Source: Incurvaria masculella
Lineage: Eukaryota; Arthropoda; Insecta; Lepidoptera; Incurvariidae
DNA length: 64,000 nt
Direction: 5' to 3'
NCBI GenBank assembly: GCA_946894095.1
Contig: OX335649.1
Location: 12,356,001 to 12,420,000 of the forward strand
The notes beneath the pieces were generated by a model. The model saw only the letters and a list, made by a program, of their open reading frames with translations. It was not told where the DNA came from and searched no databases. Positions 57,601 to 64,000 of the stretch are shown piece after piece. Positions within the stretch are counted from its first letter, which is position 1. Every line of letters starts with the position of its first letter. A program made the translations under genes and the position numbers.

Positions 57601-60600
57601 GCCAAGTTTTATAGTGTTATTGGCAAATTTTTGCAAAAACAAAAAAAACCACTCAACGTCATCATAAATGTTTGTGTTTGACAAAAACATGCAATTGGTG
57701 CGTGTTTTTTATCATGTTTGCAGCTTGTCTTAGTTGCGTTTAACGCACTTAACCACTCTTAAAAAACGGTTTTGTCCATTGACTATAAGGTTTTGTTGAT
57801 TATTATCTATTAAGGGTGTTTGCAGGGTTCGTACAGTCGTACGGGGCGAGGAACGCGGACGGCGAGCGCCAGGAGTTCGTGAAGCCCATCATGTTCAGCG
57901 GCGGCATCGGTTACATGCCGCACGACATGATCAAGAAGGTCGACCCTGAGAAAGGTGCTCTCGTCCTCATATGCAATTTTTCACTAAAATGTGGAACCGC
58001 TTTTAAATCAATCTAGCCGATTTCTCTGAAGTGAAAATTTTAAGATGGTACTCCACTGTGGCCACATTCCCAATACAGTCAGATGCATAACAAATATCAC
58101 ATATATTCTCATTATATTCGCTCATTGCACTCCATACACCCAAAGAAACTATGCGTAATGCCACCAAGATCTCTTTTTCAGCATGGCTACTAGCGTTAGT
58201 TAAACTGTACATACGTGACTTTTTGCCAGTCTCTGATTCAATGTAGTGGTGCCAAAGGTTAATAAGGACCTTAAAGTTGATTTGGTTTTCGAACCTTAAT
58301 CTTACCTTACCAATGAAATGAATATTTTAATCCCACATCAGATCCCATGGTCTCCAGCACAGGAGACCATGGGATCTGTGCTGGATGCGATCACAGAAAA
58401 AGCACTTATTTCCTTCAAAGAAAAATAAAGTGGTGAACACCTACGGGTATTGTACCGACACCTCCAGGGGCGAGAAGCGCAGACCTATACTGCTACGCTT
58501 ACTTTATACGGACACATGTAAGTGTTTGTGTGTGCGAGCAGGCATGTTGCTGGTGAAGATAGGTGGGCCGGTGTACCGCATCGGTGTGGGCGGCGGCGCG
58601 GCCTCCTCCGTGGCGGTGCAGGGCGGCGAAGCACGCGACCACGCGCTCGACTTCGGCGCTGTGCAGAGAGGTTCGATCATTATGGATATTGTTATTGTTA
58701 GGCTCTTCAGGCTAACAGTAATCATTTTCAGCTTTTATTTATTAGTGGCTCCTTGCTTCTCAATCGATTATTCGTACTTATATATAGGGTATATTCATTG
58801 AAAAAAGAGTTGCAAACATTACTCGACATGAAAAGGAAATATTACTTGCATTGTCATTTGATATTGATTGCGACATTTATTTATGATCACTAAATGATCT
58901 GTTTCCGAATTGAAATCTTATGTATATGTACTTGTGTATCATTGTAATGTATCATTATCTAGTGGCTTTACAGCAACATCAATATTATTTAAGTCTGTAG
59001 CAAAAAAATACACAGTCCTACACGCAATTGTTAAGATACTGTGTACCATGGCGTGCTTACTGCACAGGTGACGCGGAGATGGGAAATCGTCTCAACAGAG
59101 TGGTACGAGCCTGCCTGGAGTCTGATGTCAACCCCATTGAAGGTAGTTTTAACAATATATGTCTTTTGGTTCTCATTTTCTTATTCTTTCATTGCTATCC
59201 AACATTAAAAAAAACTTTGACAATTACAAAAAGTTCACGATTTATTGCAATACCAGCTTTGGGTTATGCAAAACGATTACTCAAGCAAAAATCTAGTGCG
59301 ATTCAATTTTGTAGGTTCATCATAACCTCCAACTCGCGAATCAAGCGCTTCACCACTCCACCACTCATATTACTTATAACATTTCGAACAAGGTAGTATA
59401 GTCAGCGAGCATGAAAGGATTGGTGCAGCCAAAAAAACTCATCTGTATGGCAGCAACATAGCCAAGAGTTAGTCCAAAACGTCTAACCGTTTGACGCTAA
59501 TGAATTGGGACGCACAAAATCTAATTGTTGTTGTCATAAATAGCGTCCTGTGAAGTTGTTACATGTTTTATACGAACTCTTACATTTCCTTGGAATTCGA
59601 GAAAATCAGTAGTAAGTTAATCCGTAATAAATCTCGTAATCGCCGGGCCACCGCCTTTGTATGAAAAGTGGCTACGCCACCCCCATATGAACAAGTTTCC
59701 GTTTCTACTCCCGTTCTTCCATGCTCGCTGTATACAGTGGTCCTACCTGAATAGAATTTCTTTTACTTTAGAACATTTTAAACGAAGAACGAAGGGTTTT
59801 TTTTCTTATTCTTCGCATAAATAATATAAATACTAATAGATAACCCAATCCTGTTTTAGCTGTCCAACGGCATCACTCTACATGCACCGCAATACCAATC
59901 TTGCGATTTCCGGCGCATAGAGCAACAGAAGAAGCCATTTCGCTGCAAGTGGGGTTGATGCTGTGCTGTGTGAAGAGAATTGTTCCTCTTTAATTAAGCT
60001 GTCAAGCTAGATTTAATCTTTTCTTTAGGTGAACCGAATTTTTTTTCGTTTATTCAGGCTAAGGCTGAAATACGATGGGCCGCATAGAAGCTTTTATTGT
60101 CTACTCTCTGAGCAACGAAACAACCATGACCAGCAGCAATAATAAACGACGCGATGTTTGTCAGCAATCCACGACCAGGGCGCCGGCGGCAACGGCAACG
60201 TGCTGAAGGAGCTGGTGGAGCCGGGCGGCGCTGGCGCGGTGGTGTTCACGCGCGAGTTCCAGCTGGGCGACCCCACCATCACCACGCTCGAGCTGTGGGG
60301 CGCCGAGTACCAGGAGAACAACGCGCTGCTCGCCACCAAGTCGAACAGGCGCCTGCTGCAAGGTACTATAAAAAACCGGCCAAGTGCGACTCGCTCACGA
60401 AGGGTTACTATTATACAAGACTTGACCCAAGAAATCACGTTTCTTATATGGTGGCCTGGCCCCCCTTTCTGATTTTTACTATTTGTTGTTAAGGTGGCCC
60501 ATCCCGCTCATCTCTCCATACAAAAGGTGAAAGAAGATTACGCCCATATTTCTTGTCCGAGATCCAAAATCTGGCTCAAAATAGCTTTATTTGATCGAAC

Positions 60601-62742
60601 TAGATGTCTGATGACCATTGGCATTGTAAAATTGTGTTTGGTTTCTAAGCTATAAGGTCCGAAAGTTCGAATTTTTCGCGCGTTTTATACAATAACTTTG
60701 GAGGTGGATTACGCAATGATAAAGTAAGAACATCGTAAAAAGATTAGTCATCAGACATAGCTTATTTAATCAAGATTTATGGTTTATTTGGTTTTTGTTT
60801 GATTTTTGACTACAGCGGTCGTGATTTACTTTTAGCTATAAGTCGTTTTGAAATTAAAATTTTCGTAAATCTTACCAAATCATACACTATGCACATTGTC
60901 TTTTTTGTGGACATGTTGCATCTTCCTCATCACGGAGCCTGTCGTATTCTTTGAGACAGAGAAGGTCCCAGAGAGTAACAGTACGGTTTTGGCCACCTTA
61001 AAGCTGCAACAGATATAGACACTCTGTGAAAATTTCAGCTGTCTACCTATAACGCTTCATGAGATACAGCTCTGTGACACATGGACGGACAGACGGACGG
61101 ACAGCGGAGGCTTAGTAATAGGGTTCCGTTTGGCACCCTTTGGATAAGGAACCCTAAAACAAGACCAAAAGTTGCAATTTTCCTACTTTGGTCCTGCTTT
61201 CGTATGCATTGTACAGCTGAAAATACTGGAGATATAAAACAAAATCTTTGATTTTCTGTCTGGGAGGACCCACGACGATTGTCACCTTAACTGCTGTATC
61301 ATGAGTGTAAGTCAGAAAAGGATAAAACTTTGTCACACTAAGCCCCAGAGCACCCCGCTCTCTGCTCATAGGCGTTAATCGAATTACATGTTAAGCAATA
61401 TTTAATTTTCATTTATTTTAAATATTTTTTATTTTAATTAAAATATTTTGTTTTCATTGACTTCCAAAAACAGTTCACAAATACATGTAGGAACATCGTG
61501 AGGAATCCAACTCTTTGGTGGTGCTAGGACCCCATGGAGGTGCGCCCATTGCTTCTACCCAGAGCAATGGGCGCACCTCTCATTATGTGTGCCCAACAAC
61601 ATCACTGGGAGAAACAGACCCTAGCCAGCTGCTGGTTTGGAAGCCAGAAATAACACCCATGATTTTTTTTATTATTTTTAAAATTGAATATGCAGAGATT
61701 TGCACGCGCGAGCGTTGCCCGGTGAACTTCGTGGGCGAGGTGACTGGCGACGGCTACGTGCGTCTCGTGGAGGACTCGTACTCGGAGCGCTACCTCGACC
61801 GCGCCGCACACCCCAGCGCCGACCCGCTGCCCTACGACTTGCATCTAGAAGCCGTGCTCGGTAAATAATACAATAGTTTACTTTGTAACCCATCAATATT
61901 TTTTTTACTCAGGGTTGATTTTTCAATCCTCAGATAGTACTTATCGGACTGATAGTACAAATTCACTTTTGTCAAAAAACGGATAGTCATTGCCGGAGAA
62001 TTATATCTTCTATCACAATTATCGAAGTATCATTTTACTAATAATCATATAGACTTACTACTATATCGGACGGATCTAGCTGTTTATCAGACTATTGAAA
62101 AATCTGCCCTTAGACAAACGTGAATTTGTACTATCAGTCCGATAAGTACTATCTGTGGATTGAAAAATCGCTCCTAAATTAAATATACTTTTTTGTATTA
62201 TTTTTAAAGAATATGTGCCTTGAATTTGTTTCCAAAGAAAATGACAATGTTTTAAACTCTGGATTAACAGTAGTGATACCATTTTGTCACATTAACACAC
62301 AATATATTTGACTATGCGATTATGACCGTCCGTCAAAGGACAACAGACAAATCACATTAAATTGTTTGGTTAATTCAAGTGTGTGAGAGTGAATGATGCC
62401 GAATGCCAAAATCCAGCAACATTGCATTAGTTGAATACATTCATAATGTTATACTAATATTCTATTTAGATGTTTCATATCGAGTGAAACATGCTTATTG
62501 ACAGAAATGAACAAAACATTAAATCGTCTGATATCATCACATGCGCCCGTGTCCGTGTATGTCCGACGATTGTCAGTGAGGGCGTGTGCGCAGGTAACAT
62601 GCCGCGCAAGACCTTCAACCTGCGGCAAGCGAAGGTGTCGCGCCAGCCGCTGTCCCTGCCGCCCGGCCTCACCGTGCTGGACGCCCTGGACCGTGTGCTG
62701 CGCCTCGTCAGCGTCGCCAGCAAGAGATACCTTACCAACAAG
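51373..62742 (+). CDS. PFAS: Phosphoribosylformylglycinamidine synthase (FGAM synthase), partial at 3' end
   Basis: Exons are 51373-51650, 52334-52647, 52788-52924, 54241-54353, 54755-55008, 56613-56744, 57826-57954, 58542-58670, 59068-59142, 60165-60362, 61696-61860 and 62594-62742, totalling 2,073 bp (691 codons) with consistent phases. The enzyme converts FGAR, glutamine and ATP to FGAM, step four of purine synthesis; eukaryotic proteins are single chains of about 1,300 residues. Seen: an N-terminal PurS-like region, AQSNSEHSRHWFFK (residues ~230-243, including the conserved His), AETHNMPTAVAPFSGATTGT, EASNGASDYGNKFGEPVV, KPIMFSGGIG, KIGGPVYRIGVGGGAASS, HDQGAGGNGNVLKEL and RYLTNK at the last junction. 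The second synthase half and the glutaminase domain with its catalytic Cys are beyond the window. Confidence 0.96.
52334..52647 (+). CDS. PFAS: PFAS exon 2
   Basis: Acceptor ATCATTTCAG, donor CTGG|GTGAGT. Encodes FNFSTADSSNSVQICRSVGL, then HDRMTQCVYTKENLPRRSF, in the N-terminal and linker region. Confidence 0.93.
52788..52924 (+). CDS. PFAS: PFAS exon 3 (SNSEHSRH motif)
   Basis: Acceptor AATATTGCAG, donor AAG|GTATAT. Encodes LAFDSWDMDFYMDLFVNKL, then ELFDLAQSNSEHSRHWFFK. Confidence 0.95.
53065..53400 (+). mobile_element. SINE-like element with 5S-rRNA-derived head, second copy
   Basis: GCACGCGATGCCTTGCGACT, ATGCTTGGTGAAGTCTGAGT, GGTTCTAAATGGGTGACCG, then the shared body GTTTTCCATCCAGTTGTG and TTTTGGGCTAATATCATGAC. 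In PFAS intron 3. Confidence 0.75.
53500..53815. repeat. Dispersed ~300-bp repeat, copy B
   Basis: Reverse-oriented relative of 45520-45935. It carries CAGCCCTCAAAATGGTGTTC and GTGCTGTGTCACGCAATGAC without the hairpin insertion. A short third fragment lies at 46620-46670. Confidence 0.7.
54241..54353 (+). CDS. PFAS: PFAS exon 4
   Basis: Acceptor CTGTTTTCAG, donor CAG|GTAACC. Encodes GKIILDGEELDESLIDMVAA, then NNVIKFGDNS. Phase 0 in, phase 2 out. Confidence 0.92.
54755..55008 (+). CDS. PFAS: PFAS exon 5 (ETHN motif)
   Basis: Acceptor TTCATTACAG, donor CCTG|GTAATC. Encodes AIKGFSHLKLRPSDVRAPSK, FTAETHNMPTAVAPFSGAT and RGGHTVAGTAGYSVGNL. GC-rich third positions compared with intron DNA. Confidence 0.95.
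55665..56035 (-). mobile_element. SINE-like element with tRNA-derived head, reverse orientation
   Basis: On the minus strand the head includes B-box-like GGGTTCAAATCC and GCCCCATTCATGCACCAG; the body ends with GTGGGTATGGTATTAGCC. In PFAS intron 5. Confidence 0.7.
56225..56380 (+). repeat. Dispersed repeat with CACTGCACTCGGATTTGTCA, second copy
   Basis: Same word order as 20010-20160, ending TTTTTTTTTCAACGTCC. In PFAS intron 5. Confidence 0.65.
56613..56744 (+). CDS. PFAS: PFAS exon 6
   Basis: Acceptor TTTATAATCAG, donor TCAG|GTATGC. Encodes YELPWEEAGWDYASTFASPL, then EASNGASDYGNKFGEPVVS. Confidence 0.95.
57391..57547. repeat. 157-bp near-perfect hairpin in PFAS intron 6
   Basis: Arms 57391-57445 and 57493-57547 (55 nt each) are inverted repeats with one mismatch, separated by 47 bp. 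The tips read AATGTTTTGAAAACTTACGG. It is probably a short MITE; it gives the same short frame (MKTYGFPVCNA) on both strands. Confidence 0.9.
57826..57954 (+). CDS. PFAS: PFAS exon 7
   Basis: Acceptor GTGTTTGCAG, donor AAAG|GTGCTC. Encodes FVQSYGARNADGERQEFVKP, then IMFSGGIGYMPHDMIKKV. Confidence 0.95.
58542..58670 (+). CDS. PFAS: PFAS exon 8
   Basis: Acceptor GTGCGAGCAG, donor AGAG|GTTCGA. Encodes MLLVKIGGPVYRIGVGGGAA, then RDHALDFGAVQR. Confidence 0.95.
59068..59142 (+). CDS. PFAS: PFAS exon 9
   Basis: Acceptor TTACTGCACAG, donor GAAG|GTAGTT. 25 codons: DAEMGNRLNRVVRACLESD, then VNPIE. Confidence 0.93.
60165..60362 (+). CDS. PFAS: PFAS exon 10
   Basis: Acceptor GTTTGTCAG, donor CAAG|GTACTA. 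Encodes AIHDQGAGGNGNVLKELVEP, FTREFQLGDPTITTLELW and GAEYQENNALLATKSN. A dispersed repeat begins four bases after the donor. Confidence 0.95.
60366..61155 (+). mobile_element. Lepidopteran short interspersed repeat split by a MITE
   Basis: Left part AAAAACCGGCCAAGTGCGAC to GATTTTTACTATTTGTTG, right part AGCTGCAACAGATATAGAC to GGAACCCTAAAA. Between them is the MITE at 60489-61001. The left end is four bases from the PFAS exon 10 donor. Confidence 0.85.
60489..61001. mobile_element. TTAA-flanked MITE family 1, internally deleted (513 bp)
   Basis: TTAAGGTGGCCCATCCCGC to TTTGGCCACCTTAA. A deletion near the right end removes the GCCCGCGAATGAG segment. Confidence 0.88.
61696..61860 (+). CDS. PFAS: PFAS exon 11
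   Basis: Acceptor GAATATGCAG, donor CTCG|GTAAAT. Encodes EICTRERCPVNFVGEVTGDG, then PSADPLPYDLHLEAVL. Confidence 0.94.
61861..62593. other. PFAS intron 11 with an internal inverted pair
   Basis: AT-rich. The segment near 61918-61965 (TTTTTCAATCCTCAGATAGT, GATAGTACAAATTCAC) is echoed inverted near 62092-62172 (GTGAATTTGTACTATC, CTGTGGATTGAAAAATC), about 250 bp overall, probably a small MITE. Confidence 0.6.
62594..62742 (+). CDS. PFAS: PFAS exon 12 (last in window)
   Basis: Acceptor GTGTGCGCAG, donor AAG|GTGAAT. Encodes NMPRKTFNLRQAKVSRQPL, PPGLTVLDALDRVLRLVS and SKRYLTNK, a segment highly conserved in PFAS. Phase 0 out; the next exon lies past 64000. Confidence 0.94.
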
Positions 62743-63405
62743 GTGAATATGATAGCGGACAAGAGTAGATTTTTTGAGAAATCTTTATTATTATTAATTA
62801 TTATTTTTGAATTGGCAAGAGTACAACACTTGGGCTTGGCAAACACCTAAGAACACTAATCTAAAGTAACAGTAATAACAAAGCACCAGTGAACTCAGAC
62901 AGACATGCACACGTCAGCTTAGGTTAATAAGTTAATTAATTAACTTACCAAATATGATCCCGCAAAACACAATAAGCACCAATTTACTAAAAATGTATGT
63001 TTCTTTGACTACCCCGCTAAATTTAATATTATTTTAAAACATAGCACTGCTATTTCAAAAATGAAATGGAAATTGCTCTAGGATTAAACAAAACATGTTA
63101 CGAAGGCGAAATTACGAATTGACATGATCATTGAACTTGCTAAATGTTAACAATATAATGATATATTTATTATTCATGATAAATAAAGAAGAAAAAACCT
63201 GGTGTTGCTGATGACCAGATTTATTCTAGCACCATCCTTAGCTAGGTTACGGCATAGATTAAAAAACAGTAAGCTATAAATAAGTAACCTTATACAACGT
63301 ACAAAACTCACCGAAAACTGCTTATTTTCGCTGGTGCCATGACCTCACTAACCAGAGGCATCCCCCGTCACTGACAGAACTAGTTACACTGTCATTAAAC
63401 TAAAC

Positions 63406-63932
63406 TTAAGGTGGCCCAACCCGCTCAACAAAAAAGGGGAAAGAAGATCACGCCCATATTTCTTGTCAAAGATCCCAAATTTTGCTCAAAATAGCTTTAT
63501 TTAATCGAACTAGTCTGATGACCGTTGGCATTGTAAAATTGTGTTTGGTTTCTAAGTTATGAGGTCCGAAAGTTCGAATTTTTCGCGCGTTTTATACAAT
63601 AACTTTGGAGGTGGATTACGCAATGATTAAGTAAGAACATCTTAAAAAGATTAGACATCAGACATAGCTTATTTAATCAAGATTTATAATCTATTTGGTT
63701 TTTGTTAGATTTTTTACTACAGCGGTCGTGGTTTACTTTTAGCTATAAGTCGTTTTGTAATTAAAATTTTCGTAAATCTTACCAAATCATACATAGTGTA
63801 TGATTTGGTAAGACATTGTGTTTTTTGTGGACATGTTGCATCATCCTCATCACGGAGCCTGTCTTATTCTTTGAAACCATGTTTTGTACCATGCCCGCGA
63901 ATGAGTTAGTCCCGCCGGGTTGGCCACCTTAA
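63406..63932. mobile_element. TTAA-flanked MITE family 1, copy with hairpin rearrangement (527 bp)
   Basis: TTAAGGTGGCCCAACCCGC to GGTTGGCCACCTTAA. It contains an inverted duplication at 63779-63813 not present in the other copies. In the PFAS intron after exon 12. Confidence 0.87.
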
Positions 63933-64000
63933 TTCCAAATATTGCCTAGGTAGACGTGATGAAAAAGTTACATTTTAACTATAAATTAAGTTATGTAATC

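Noticed and set aside
1..64000. CRISPR arrays, operons, bacterial promoters or ribosome binding sites
   Set aside because: The DNA is eukaryotic with spliced genes. The tandem repeats seen (2117-3681, 12961-13238) have no spacer structure.

Overview
The window is animal nuclear DNA, most likely from a moth or butterfly (Lepidoptera). All genes are interrupted by introns with GT..AG ends. Intergenic and intronic DNA is AT-rich and crowded with short interspersed repeats, MITEs, truncated LINEs and hAT fragments. One dispersed repeat carries the GTGCGAGTCGGACTCGC / GGGTTCCGTACC words that I associate with Lepidoptera, and there is a short TTAGG run. The species was not identified.

Three conserved protein-coding genes are supported by spliced reading frames whose phases agree at every modelled junction. 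(1) On the minus strand, about 657-6633, are six exons from the N-terminal third of a P5B-type ATPase (ATP13A2/3-like, endolysosomal polyamine transporter family). Its first exon or exons were not located and its catalytic C-terminal part lies beyond the left edge. (2) On the plus strand, 14655-39249, is a complete SRRM1/SRm160 orthologue of 14 coding exons and 997 codons plus stop arithmetic that closes exactly: PWI domain, RS-rich middle, K/S/E/D-rich tail and a conserved C-terminal motif. (3) On the plus strand, 51373-62742 and continuing past the right edge, are 12 exons (691 codons) of phosphoribosylformylglycinamidine synthase (PFAS, de novo purine synthesis). The three do not form one pathway; they are neighbours. 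ATP13A and SRRM1 are head to head, and SRRM1 and PFAS are in tandem.

The standout structure is at 2117-3681, inside the ATP13A gene. The exon carrying the actuator-domain PGD region and the start of the TGES motif is repeated eight times head-to-tail with no intron between copies. Only the copy nearest the upstream exon is intact. The others are frameshifted, truncated or internally scrambled, yet most junctions still read CAG|GTAAG, so they look like both a splice acceptor and a splice donor. A second, smaller exon duplication lies in SRRM1 at 34402-35040.

The space between exons is mobile DNA, and several elements can be delimited by target duplications. Two non-autonomous hAT elements have 8-bp duplications (18328-19020; 31470-33400). 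A 5'-truncated LINE has a 30-bp duplication and a nested MITE (41396-42608). A TTAA-flanked ~550-bp MITE family has seven copies. A Penelope-like element has inverted arms, each with a hammerhead-ribozyme-like core (49770-50610). A SINE-like family shares one body behind either a 5S-rRNA-like or a tRNA-like head. Several near-perfect hairpins look like template-switch mutations; three of them can be compared with sister repeat copies inside this window.

Stretches not listed below (most of 6640-14500 and 39420-51200, and the larger introns) showed no coding exon that I could support.
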